The notes below the pieces were generated by a model, which worked only from the letters and a program-made list of their open reading frames with translations, made no database searches and was not told the DNA's origin. This document shows positions 33,868 to 44,580 of a stretch of DNA of 64,000 bases, piece by piece. The DNA is from Suillus spraguei (taxonomy: Eukaryota > Basidiomycota > Agaricomycetes > Boletales > Suillaceae). The translations under genes and the position numbers were made by a program. The stretch's first letter is position 1. Each line of letters starts with the position of its first letter. The stretch covers positions 1 through 64,000 of the forward strand of contig JABCPU010000114.1 of NCBI GenBank assembly GCA_016800925.1, given 5' to 3'.

Positions 33868-35234
33868 TGTTACGACCATGCAAAACCAGAGATTAGCAAG
33901 AAGTCCTGGTCTTACATGGGGTTGTACGAAGGGTTGTAAGTCAAAGGGGCTTGGCCTCAGCTCGTACGCTGTGCCCCTTACCCGAGTATGTGCCCTTAAT
34001 TTCGGATGAAGTCCAAGGGAGAGTTCTGGTGGAGTCCGGATGGAGGGTCCGGACGAACTCTAAGGCAGGATAGCTCGACAGAGCTCCGATGGACTTCCGG
34101 ATGAGCGCGGGAATGCGCCGGAACTATTTCCGGAAGGTAGGGAGTAATGGTAACACTACTGGAACAAGTTCCAAGTAGAACGGATGAAGGATGGACCGCT
34201 GGACAAAGTCCAGGGCAGGATAGGAGCAGAGCTCCGGAGGGAAAGATGATCCATAGATGTCAGAGGATAGGATAGGATGGATCCGAAGGACTAGGGGTCC
34301 GAAGGTCCGGAGCTCGGAGGAGCGGAGGAGCGGAGGAGCGGAGGAGCGGAGGAGCGGATGATCGGATGATCGGATGATCGGATGAGCGGAGGAGCGGAGG
34401 AGCGGATGATCGGATGATCGGATGAGCGTAGCTCTGTGGATCTTAGAGGAAGTGTTGGCTACTAGAGAGGAGTAGGTCCGGATATGGTGTAGAGATAGTA
34501 TAGACTACTCCGGACAAGGTCCGGAATAGAAACAGACAGTATAAGACTACCAAAGGTAGAGTCGGAGGTGAAACAGATGATAGATGGAGATGGGACGAAG
34601 TCCGAACAGATTATAGGACATAGGATCAAAGCTCCGGCCTAGGGAGTAATCCCATAGGCCTGAGTTGGAAGCTTACAAGGGCCGGAGCCCAAGTGCAAGA
34701 ACAGAGACGGAGTTATATAAACATGATAACAGGATACAGAGTAATCAAAAGAATATACAGAAGTAGGAACAATGAATCAGACTAAGGTCTGCAGGAGTTG
34801 TACTACAAGTTTATATACTGTAGGTAGCATGCCGGAAGGCAAGCAAGGATAGTCCGAGGCTATGTTTGAGGCATTGCGGAACACAAGGCTATGAACTCGG
34901 AAATAAGACTTGTACAAAATATCTTATCAAGACGGAAGTCAAGATAACCGAAAGCCGGACACAGGTATTAACCTAAAAGGAGTAACACGCAGGTGCGCGG
35001 GAATAGTTTCGGATATGAGCATGGATCGGATATGGACACGGATCGGATATGGACATGGATCGGATATGAACACGGATCGGATATGGACACGGATCGGATA
35101 TGGACATGGGTCGGATGAGTGGATCAGATCGGATGGATGGACTGAGTCGGATATGGATATGGATTAGATATGGATGGATGTTGATTGGGTGTCCAGATGT
35201 CCATGGATCAGACCTGAATGTACGGTATATGACA
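33868..35234 (-). repeat. 3' LTR of the A element
   Basis: 1,367 bp, TGTTACGACC...GGTATATGACA on the plus strand. Contains an 8-bp array (34,316-34,430, mainly GGAGGAGC and GGATGATC) and a 17-bp array (35,015-35,120). Confidence 0.9.
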
Positions 35235-35250
35235 GTATCCCCCCTTAGGG
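35235..35250 (-). promoter_or_regulatory. Polypurine tract of the A element
   Basis: Minus strand CCCTAAGGGGGGATAC abuts the LTR start TGTCATATACC. Similar tracts occur again inside at 36,422-36,440 and 38,061-38,079. Confidence 0.6.
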
Positions 35251-38200
35251 CCGAGCCTCGAGGTTAGGGTTACGGAGTTGAGGCTGATGGTTATTGGCAA
35301 CGGAAATAGGGAGATGATGATGTCCGAAGGTCACAGGATTAGTGCTCACGAGATATGGGGTTCCAAAGGTTCCCTAGCTGAAATGTACACTCTTGCAAGG
35401 TAAAGCAAAATTGCTCCGGATGAGAAAAATGCGGATATGGTACCAAAGATGTGGCTGTGCAAGCGGAGGCGGAAGTACACAAGTACTGGAGGAGCGCAAG
35501 AGGTGGAGATGGAAAGATTCAGCAGGAGGTGGAATGGATGGACATGGACCATGAGACTTCATTCTGTAGGTGACATAGGAATTTCGGTGAGACTTGGATC
35601 TCAAAATATGTGGAGTCCGGAAGTGATGCAGAAGTCTCGTGATAGGGGTATCTCGGAGGAGCAACATTCCACTTAGGAAGATGACGGAGTGGGTAGTACA
35701 TCGCACTGATGATTTCCATGGTTCGGATAGGATCTACTGATGTCTCGGAATGAGTTGTGAGCTAGGACACTCAACACTGGCTAAAGGATAAGTGCAACAG
35801 TGGAGATCCGGAATTTAGCCCCTGAGCCCGGAGGTGGTTCGGATGAGACTCGGATACTGCAGGAATAGGTCCGGAGATACTAAGTACACTGATGGTTATA
35901 GTGCAAATAGTGGAAAATGTCGTCCGGAAGGCAGATTTATGATAGATGGATGAAGTAGATGGAAATCCAGAGCGAAGCAAAGGAGTTCGCAGGTGATCCG
36001 GAGTTGGAGAATGTGCATGTGTGAGGGGTCATGGCGTGGGAAAGCACCGGACATCGGATTTGTGGAGGGCATGGGATAGCGGAATGTCCATCAGACCAGA
36101 TTCAGATGGGTTATGATGGAGTATGGAAAGTATCGGACAGCAAGGATGTGCTTCGGATGGGTGATGACAGAGTGTGGAGTGTATCGGATCAGGATCCAAT
36201 CAGTCAGAGTAACTCATAGTGAGTTCGGATATTGATAATGGAACATGCCAGGGTCTATGACAAGTGTTCCATAGGCACCAGATTGGAGGAGATTGGTGCA
36301 AGACTATATGGCGAGAGTTGACTTCGGAAAGGCACAGAATAGTGACTCGGATGGACGGAGCGAGCTGTGATGAGTGGGAAATACAGGCCGGAGATTGTTT
36401 TGAATGACTCGAGCGGAGTCCTTATCCCCCTTTTTAGGGAGACATCCCAATGGCAACTAAGGGAGTCTGGATATAGGTCTGAGGGATTTCGGAGTGAACT
36501 GACTGATGACCAATGATACCTATAGGAGTACTGGGACGGATATAAGGAGAAGTGGACCGGATATTGGAGGAGCTGAGTGGAACAGAGGTTGGGACAAATG
36601 GATTGCAGATTGGAGATTGCGGATTTTGCAGAAATGAGTTTGTGTTGCTCTATGGAAAAGTATTGACAACTCGAGTGTTCCAGTGAAACTTCCGACGGTA
36701 CTTGGAGGTTCCGATGATCACAGTGGGTCCGGAGATTCGGAGATTCGGAGGATGGAGTGGAAGGCAACGGAGAATTGACATGGGGATCAGAAATGGGTGG
36801 AAACGCGATTGCATTGCTTCTTCATCAAAAATGCTGATAGATCCGAAGATTTCTCGTAGTAACTCCGGAAGTGCTATCGGATTTCCGGATAGGATATGGT
36901 GGACCGGATATCAGCATATGAGGTCCGGAATATTTCGGATTTTCTAAGAGGAGCATTGGATTTTGGATTTCTGAAAGATAGGGAATCAGAAGAGTCAGAT
37001 TGGTGGTGCAGATGAGGAAAATGGTAAATGTCGGAGGCAGAGTGGATTAGGGATGGATATGCTAGCCTTCATGAACCGAGGCTGCCAGAGGGAACGGAAA
37101 TCTGAGATCCAGAGGTACACGGATGGACAGGACAGAGTGGAATGGATATGGAAGTCATGGATATCAAAATGGATGGATTGGAAAGCGGATGATGGCGTGG
37201 ATATAAGTCATGGACATCAACATGGTGGATTGGACAGCTGATACTGAAAACTCCGAAGGTACACCAGTGAGTTCTCGGATCTGGAGAGGAGCCTAGAGAA
37301 GGCACTTCGATAGAGGGTGAGTGAGTCCAGAATACACGATGGAGCAGAAGTGGTAACAGCGGTGGAAGTGAAAACAGATCCATTCTGAAATGAAGACGTC
37401 CGAGGATGACTAGGGGCGAGTTGGATGTATTGGTGGGAGCCTCTTGTGAAGGAAGCTGCTGGAGATCCGAAGCTACAAAACTCCGGAGGTGTATAGGCGA
37501 GGAAGATTCAGAGGATGGCAGAAGATAGGGTTGTGCTGATTCGGACAGAGGGACAAAAGGATGGTCAAGGACCGATGGAGGAATGGAGTGGTGTTCTTTC
37601 CAGATACTACTGTCGGAGAGCATGAGAGAACTGCTCCGAAGTTTCGGATGACAGGAGACCGGAAGTGCGGAGGTCAAGACACAGTCAATGATGGATGGCT
37701 CATTGTGGAGTACATATCCTTGCTACAATAATTCCCAAGCGAATCCAAAGGTTTCCATAACACAGTAAGGTGCATCCGGACATGGAAGAGTGCACTGATG
37801 GGTTCGGATGTGACCGGACATAGCGTGGGAAAGTTATGGATGAGGCTTCGGATGAAGGTACAACAAAGGTTGGAGAAGCTGAGAGGTACGGAGGATGATA
37901 TGGAGTACTTCACTAGACCGATAATTGATACCAGAGGTTGTCCGAGCTTTAGCATATGTCCGAAGTGCAGTTGGTGTATGAAGTGTTGGAAACATGGAGG
38001 TGGATGACAGAGCCAGAAGATGGTCATGGAGTTGCCTGGTACGGAGCGGAAGGTGGAGTACCTATCCCCCCTTTAGGGAGACATTCCCAATGTCGAGAGA
38101 GAATCAGCGGAGAGTATCCAGTTAGTGGTAAAATGTTAGGCGATGATGGAAGGGCAACAATTGGCTTCGGACTGGTGAAACCAAAGGTGGAAATAACATC

Positions 38201-39660
38201 TTGGACATGGACGGAGGATGTCAGAAGTGCTGGAAGGACGGATGACAGGGGTTTGGATTTTTGAATTCGGAGGGAGGTACTACCATCTAGGCAGGACGGA
38301 AGAGGGTTGAGAAATGCTGGAACCCAAACATAAGGTCCGGACATTTGAGGACGGAGGACGGAATACCATCTAGGTACGAAGGATGGAGAGTGGAAGATGC
38401 CAGAGCAATGATAAGACCGGACTTTTCGGATCCGGAGGTGGGATATCGTGCAGGCATTACGGATGGGAACCCAAGCGGGGCCATTATCAGAGGAAATACA
38501 AACCCGAACACCTGCAGAAAACCATCATGAAGGATGGAGTTCTTTATCAGGGAGAGTAGTGCAAACCAATACAAGGTGAATGCTGGGTAACAGATTTCCG
38601 GAAAGAAAACCGGATCGGAAACAGGGGACAGAGGGTCAGAGATGAAACTCCGGAAATGAAACCGGATCGGAGGACCGGAAATGAACCGGATGTGGAAACG
38701 TCGGAGGTCTAAGGCATTTCCGATAGTAGCACTTGAAGAAGATGTCTGCATAAAACCCGGCTGATCAACGGATCATAAGTGGGTATGCAAGTAGTATTCG
38801 GAGTGGCACATGGAGAATCCAAAGGGAGGTGAATGATAAACATTCCGGATGACCAGATGTCGGATGGTCGGACATGAACTGGATTGGAGGACTGTGGATG
38901 GCAGATCGGAAATGAACACCGGAAATGAAACCAGATAGGAGGATCGGAAATGAACCGGATGTGGGCTAGGCAGCATCCAGCTGGAAACATGGCTAGTTAG
39001 GAGATAGGGGTACCGCAAAAATGCGGACATTAGGGATCTAAGGTATTCCGATAGTAGCACTTGAAAAGGATGTCTGTATGAACCCAACTGATCAACGGAT
39101 CATAAGCGGGCATGCAAGTAGTATTTCTGAGTGGCACGAGGAGAATCCGAAGGAGGTGAATGATGAAACATTCCGGAGGTGACTTTGCCAGTTCCGAGGC
39201 AACACATAGGCGGAGGATCAAGCCATAGTGAGCCAGAAGGATGAGATTTCGGATTTTAGGAGTATGGGATGTCGTATTCGATGGAAAGGGTGACAGAGTT
39301 TGCCTCGCACTGAAGTGGAAACAACAGCGGAGCATCTGGGATGGAAATGGTGGGTCGGAGGATGGAAAACAAGTCCGGATGGATCCGGAGTTTTCGGTGG
39401 CTAACCAGAGCCGGAAAACGGAGGAGTATGCGTCCAAACAAATCCGGAAATCTGAGGACAAGACTGGAGCCAGAAGTATGAGTGAGTGGCAACCAGATAA
39501 GACCGGAAATGTAAGCGGACAACCGGAGTTGGGAAAACGGAGGAGTTGAGAGTGGTGGTTATAGTTCCGAGAGATAGGGGTCGGATCCGGACAATGGAAA
39601 GTCTCGGGTCTCAAGGGTCAGGATAGGAAATAGTACGGAACAGTATACTCGGTAAGGTGT
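35251..39660. other. Non-coding internal region of the A element
   Basis: GGA-rich sequence with only short unrelated ORFs (the longest are about 200 codons on the minus strand, Ser/Pro-rich, without known motifs). A direct duplication is visible: about 38,745-38,850 and 39,075-39,175 share CTGATCAACGGATCATAAG and a following tract. Two copies of CTATCCCCC...TTTAGGGAGACA sit at 36,422 and 38,061. Confidence 0.7.
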
Positions 39661-39661
39661 G

Positions 39662-39672
39662 AGTCTGATTCA
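39662..39672 (-). promoter_or_regulatory. Self-primer-binding site of the A element
   Basis: TGAATCAGACT on the minus strand, two bases from the LTR edge, is the exact reverse complement of AGTCTGATTCA inside the LTR (minus strand, 40,588-40,578), which begins 34 nt after the first base of TATATAAA (40,622-40,615). Confidence 0.7.
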
Positions 39673-39674
39673 AC

Positions 39675-41073
39675 TGTTACGGACCATGCAAAACCAGAGA
39701 TTAGCAAGAAGTCCTGGTCTTACATGGGTTGTACCGAAGGGTTGTAAGTCAAAGGGGCTTGGCCTCAGCTCGTACGCTGTGCCCCTTACCCGAGTATGTG
39801 CCCTTAATTTCGGATGAAGTCCAAGGGAGAGTTCTGGTGGAGTCCAGATGGAGGGTCCGGACGAACTCTAAGGCAGGATAGCTCGACAGAGCTCCGATGG
39901 ACTTCCGGATGAGCGCGGGAATGCGCCGGAACTATTTCCGGAAGGTAGGGAGTAATGGTAACACTACTGGAACAAGTTCCAAGTAGAACGGATGAAGGAT
40001 GGACCGCTGGACAAAGTCCAGGGCAGGATAGGAGCAGAGCTCCGGAGGGAAAGATGATCCATAGATGTCAGAGGATAGGATAGGATGGATCCGAAGGACT
40101 AGGGGTCCGAAGGTCCGGAGCTCGGAGGAGCGGAGGAGCGGAGGAGCGGAGGAGCGGAGGAGCGGATGATCGGATGATCGGATGATCGGATGAGCGGAGG
40201 AGCGGAGAGCGGATGATCGGATGATCGGATGAGCGTAGCTCTGTGGATCTTAGAGGAAGTGTTGGCTACTAGAGAGGAGTAGGTCCGGATATGGTGTAGA
40301 GATAGTATAGACTACTCCGGACAAGGTCCGGAATAGAAACAGACAGTATAGACTACCAAAGGTAGAGTCGGAGGTGAAACAGATGATAGATGGAGATGGA
40401 CGAAGTCCGAACAGATTATAGGACATAGGATCAAAGCTCCGGCCTAGGGAGTAATCCCATAGGCCTGAGTTGGAAGCTTACAAGGGCCGGAGCCCAAGTG
40501 CAAGAACAGAGATGGAGTTATATAAACATGATAACAGGATACAGAGTAATCAAAAGAATATACAGAAGTAGGAACAATGAATCAGACTAAGGTCTGCAGG
40601 AGTTGTACTACAAGTTTATATACTGTAGGTAGCATGCCGGAAGGCAAGCAAGGATAGTCCGAGGCTATGTTTGAGGCATTGCGGAACACAAGGCTATGAA
40701 CTCGGAAATAAGACTTGTACAAAATATCTTATCAAGACGGAAGTCAAGATAACCGAAAGCCGGACACAGGTATTAACCTAAAAGGAGTAACGCGCAGGTG
40801 CGCGGGAATAGTTTCGGATATGAGCATGGATCGGATATGGACACGGATCGGATATGGACATGGATCGGATATGGACACGGATCGGATATGGACATGGATC
40901 GGATATGAACACGGATCGGATATGGACACGGATCGGATATGGACATGGGTCGGATGAGTGGATCAGATCGGATGGATGGACTGAGTCGGATATGGATATG
41001 GATTAGATATGGATGGATGTTGATTGGGTGTCCAGATGTCCATGGATCAGACCTGAATGTACGGTATATGACA
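39675..41073 (-). repeat. 5' LTR of the A element
   Basis: 1,399 bp, TGTTACGGACC...GGTATATGACA. 8-bp array at 40,128-40,231 and 17-bp array at 40,818-40,950, the latter longer than in the partner LTR. Confidence 0.9.
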
Positions 41074-41839
41074 GCACCTCGCGCTATGTTTACATACAAT
41101 GGTTACTACACTCAAGTGCTACTGATCTCGCCTAGAGTATTCTGAGTACATACAATTTAGGATATAAGCACCATGTACCCCGCACGATACAGTACCTGAT
41201 TTTACCCCATTGCACGTACTATAGGTCAGGATTATTGTCTAGCTCTGGATCCACCCAGTAGTAGACGTAGTCTTTAAAGTTTCCTTATTGCTCATTAATC
41301 AATCACACTCGTTCTCCGTTACCGCTCACAACCTTACCGCTACCGCTGATATCATCGCTCGACATCGCTCGCTCAATGCAACTGTTTCTGACTATATCTC
41401 GACCATGGTAGTACCGCTACTTACAACGCTAGTTCTGGTGGCATTATCGCTGACCGCGGCAACTTACCGCTGACTACGACACTTCATTCACACATAAGTT
41501 AGACTTGAACTTGACCATACTAATTGGCATCCCCCTTTAGGGTCGAACGCTCTTGTTTTCACAAGTGAAGCAGACTAGACAGAGCGCAAGACTTACATAC
41601 TAACTTAGGAGATAGTTTATCTACAGCCCAGGTTAGGTTGTATCTTTACACCAGACAGAGCCCCTTCAGTGGCTTGGTCCCATAGAGTTGGCCAGCCCAC
41701 CTTGACAATGCTCCCTAAGAGTCAGGCTAACCCACCATGGGCCCACATTGGATTGTCATCCCATGTTCATGGGTGAGCTGGTAACTGCATTGTGCCCAAC
41801 CCTTGAGACTGGGCCCAGAGTGGATACAAGTCCACTATC

Positions 41840-42110
41840 CATTGTGCCTTTGGCATCACACTCCTTTTTGGCTTCCTGGCCTTGGCCACATCGAAAAAAT
41901 CAGGCTCCCTGGCCTCAGGTTGCATGCTAATAATTTTGTTTTGCCCTCAGCACAGGGAGCCAAAAGGGAGAGTGAAGCCAAAAAAAGTGCAGCCAAAGAT
42001 GTGTGAAGCCTGCTTTGCACTCCTTTACACTCCTTTTTGGCTTCACTTTTGGCTCCCTGGCCTCGGCTCCATCCTAATAATTTCATTTTCCCCCAGCTTC
42101 AGACAACCTG
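41840..42110. repeat. Small inverted repeat, MITE-like
   Basis: Inverted copies around CAGGGAGCCAAAAGGGAGAG (about 41,952) and CTTTTTGGCTTCACTTTTGG (about 42,034), with CTCCCTGGCCTC-type flanks repeated on both sides. No TSD was recognised. Confidence 0.45.
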
Positions 42111-42239
42111 TGGCAAATGACAACCCATGTGGTGCTGCACATGACAAAACCACATGAGAAATTTCCATACTGAGCTAAGCACTCCCACATATTACAGTGA
42201 ACTATCTCCATATTATACAAGTGAACGGACGTGCATAAT

Positions 42240-42650
42240 ATCCCGTATGATACGGGCCAGTGGACCATGGGCCCATGGTAGAAATATCCTCGTTCATGAC
42301 AGATGGGCTGGGAGGAATATTATTCCCGATGACGGCGGGTGGGCCCATGCAAGGAATATGTAGAGTAGATGAGTGGGCCGATGTACATGAATATTTGGTA
42401 GATGGATGGGCCGAGGTAGTTGGATATTATATAGATGGGTGTACCAAGGTAGATGTGTATCAGATAGAAAGGTATGTGAAGGGTACTTGTTATCACATAC
42501 ACGGGTGGGCCCAGACGCATATTAGATGGGTGGGCTGAGGGTGTTGTACAATATATTATATTAGATGATTGGGCCAAGGGTGGTATAAAATATAGATGGG
42601 TGGGCCCATGTGTATGATAATTGTAGACATGATGGAGCTGAGGTAGTTGC
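42240..42650. repeat. 33-bp minisatellite, inverted copy
   Basis: Imperfect units with the core GATGGGTGGGCC plus an AT-rich linker, the reverse complement of the arrays at 12,700 and 53,970. Confidence 0.75.
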
Positions 42651-42654
42651 ATAT

Positions 42655-44238
42655 CATCCGACTGGACCTTCAGACCTCTGCAGCTAGCTTGCTAACCATA
42701 TGCATATCCTAGCCCACCCTGAGCACAGTCTCACCCACCACTATGTCCGGACTTTCCCTCCTCTGATATCTGAGACTTCCGATCCTCATCCATGTCCTAA
42801 ATACTTCCCCTTGGATCCATGAGCTTCACTTCTCTGGTCCTCCACTCCTCCACTCCTCCACTCCTCCACTCCTCCACTCCTCCACTCCTCCACTCCTCCA
42901 CTCCTCCACTCCTCCACTCCTCCACTCCTCCACTCCTCCACTCCTCCACTCCTCCACTCCTCCACTCCTCCACTCCTCCACTCCTCCACTCCTCCACTCC
43001 TCCACTCCTCCACTCCTCCACTCCTCCACTCCTCCCCCTCCAGACCTCCTATCTCCGGACCTCTGGTCCTGTCTTACCCCACCCTTGACATCCTGTGGAT
43101 CATCTTTCCCCCTGGAGCTTCCCTCCTATCTTGCCCTGGACTTTGTCTGGCAGTCCATCCTCCATTCCATTCTACTTGGGACTCGACCCAGTAGTCTTAC
43201 CTGTATTTCCTGTCCTCTGGAAATAGTTCCTGCATGGTTCCCACGATCCTCCAGTAGTCAGTCAGCGCTCTATTGAGCAGTCTAGCCCTAGAGTTCCTCC
43301 GGAGTTCCCCTCTGGACTTCACTGGAACTCCCCCTCAGACTTCATGCAAAATTAGGGGCACATACTTGTATAAGGGGCACAGCGCACGAGCTGAGGCCAA
43401 GCCCCCATGATTTAGTTATGTGTTAAGACCATACTCAAAGGTAGAGAGATCCGAAGGGCTTTGGCCTCAGTTCGTGCACTGTGCCCCTTTCCCAAGTAAT
43501 GCCCCTTATTTCAGGGAGAAGTTATACGTCCGAAGATCCGGAAGGGGTTGCGTGACAGATCTGGATGTCCAAAGGTTATCTGGAACATAAGAATAGAACG
43601 AAGATTAAGACTAGCTTCAGAATGAGTTCCTAACTAGAAACTAACAGAGATAGACTATCCGAAGATAGAGTCGGAGATATAGACTATAGGAATCAATCCT
43701 AAGTCTTGGAAGATGACTTAGAGCGGAAAGCAGCTTAAGTCCAGAGGAAGCAGAATGAGCAGAATCTAAGATGATATTCAAACTAAGGTTCTACAGAGAT
43801 TTACCAGTGGTTTATATACTGTAAGTATCTAAGACGGATAATCAACAAGTCCGGGACCAAGGGCTATGTATGAAGTGTAACGGAAGTCTATTAGTTAATG
43901 CACAGCGAATCAGTAAGCACGAATCGGAAATGAACACAGGTAATGGATCAGTGACGCAGGACGGAAATATACACAGCCGGAATACCGGAAACAGGAGGAA
44001 TGCCAAAAGGAGATAGACACCAATATACACAAGGGAGTTAAGGTGCGAGAAGTGAGCACATTCAGATGGGTGGTCCGGACAGGATCTGTGGACTGGACGG
44101 AAATGGAATTGATCGGATCTGATCAGATATGGTCGGATCTGGGATTAGAAGTATGGTATATGACATTATGACACTCCAGTACGACCCCATGCAAAGCTGG
44201 AATGTCTGAGTAGCCCCCGGTTTCGCATGGCCATAACA
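42655..44238 (+). repeat. LTR of family D, 5' truncated, split by a solo LTR B
   Basis: Matches the inverted LTR at 49,811-51,185 from about CAGCTAGCTTGCTAACC to the end CATGGCCATAACA at 44,238. Holds an expanded 8-bp array (ACTCCTCC, about 25 units, 42,839-43,036). The first about 60 bp of the LTR are missing. Confidence 0.7.
43421..44165 (-). repeat. Solo LTR of family B
   Basis: 745 bp, TGTTAAGACC...GGTATATGACA, flanked by the perfect duplication TTATG (43,416-43,420 and 44,166-44,170). Confidence 0.9.
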
Positions 44239-44520
44239 GATTTGAGACGAAAAAGATATCTACCAAAAATGTGTGAATCAAATCTTTTGATTGCCTGACA
44301 TTTGTCTGAGTCCTGAGTGCTGAATCCCAAGTGCCGAACCCCGAAATTGTGGACTACTGGGGTTCAGCACTCAGGATTTGGCACTTGGGACTCAGAAAAA
44401 TGTGAGGCAATAAAAAGCTGAAACTCAAAACTCAAAACTTGAAACTTGCAAAAATGTATATCATGTAAAATGCCTATTTCCTCACACAGTTCACCGAGTG
44501 TCAAGCCCAGTAAAGATCCA
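44239..44520. repeat. Subterminal repeat unit
   Basis: GAGTGCTGAATCCCAAGTGC and the AATTGTGGACTACTGGGGTTC palindrome-like core match 52,255-52,350 and 53,330-53,540. It continues into the satellite type that fills 46,904-48,530. Confidence 0.7.
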
Positions 44521-44580
44521 ACATGACGGGGTCGGGGGAAATATGATATTTCTATAATTACATAATAGTAAAAATGATAA

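Larger units (their letters stand above)
33868..41073 (-). mobile_element. Non-coding full-length LTR element of family A (LARD-like)
   Basis: Two near-identical LTRs (33,868-35,234 and 39,675-41,073) in the same orientation enclose 4.4 kb without any recognisable domain. The 5-bp duplication GCACC (33,863-33,867 and 41,074-41,078) proves one insertion event. A polypurine tract adjoins the left LTR and a self-primer-binding site adjoins the right LTR, both on the minus strand. This fits a large retrotransposon derivative moved in trans. The LTRs differ by a handful of bases and in repeat number, so the insertion is young. Confidence 0.85.
29133..41650 (+). mobile_element. Family-C LTR retrotransposon with gag and an antisense gene
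   Basis: 5' LTR remnant 29,133-29,269, a site resembling a tRNA primer-binding site, gag from 29,380, decayed sequence, an antisense four-exon gene (33,317-32,083), and a 3' LTR that begins at 33,582 and ends at 41,650, split by a family-A element. No reverse transcriptase or integrase is visible, so it is non-autonomous or deleted. Confidence 0.7.
33582..41650 (+). repeat. 3' LTR of the C element, split by a family-A element
   Basis: Starts TGTAACGAGCATATTGGTGC; the left part runs to 33,867 and the right part from 41,074 to 41,650 (ends GTTGTATCTTTACA). Net length about 860 bp. The short ORFs at 41,288-41,473 are LTR sequence. Confidence 0.75.

Noticed and set aside
36255..39614. Minus-strand ORFs of 154-202 codons inside the A element
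   Set aside because: Ser/Pro/His-rich without motifs, overlapping unrelated ORFs, and expected in GGA-rich DNA; no sign of gag or pol.
42786..43088. Repeated EEWRSGGV open frames
   Set aside because: Translation of the ACTCCTCC array in an LTR, open in all three frames.
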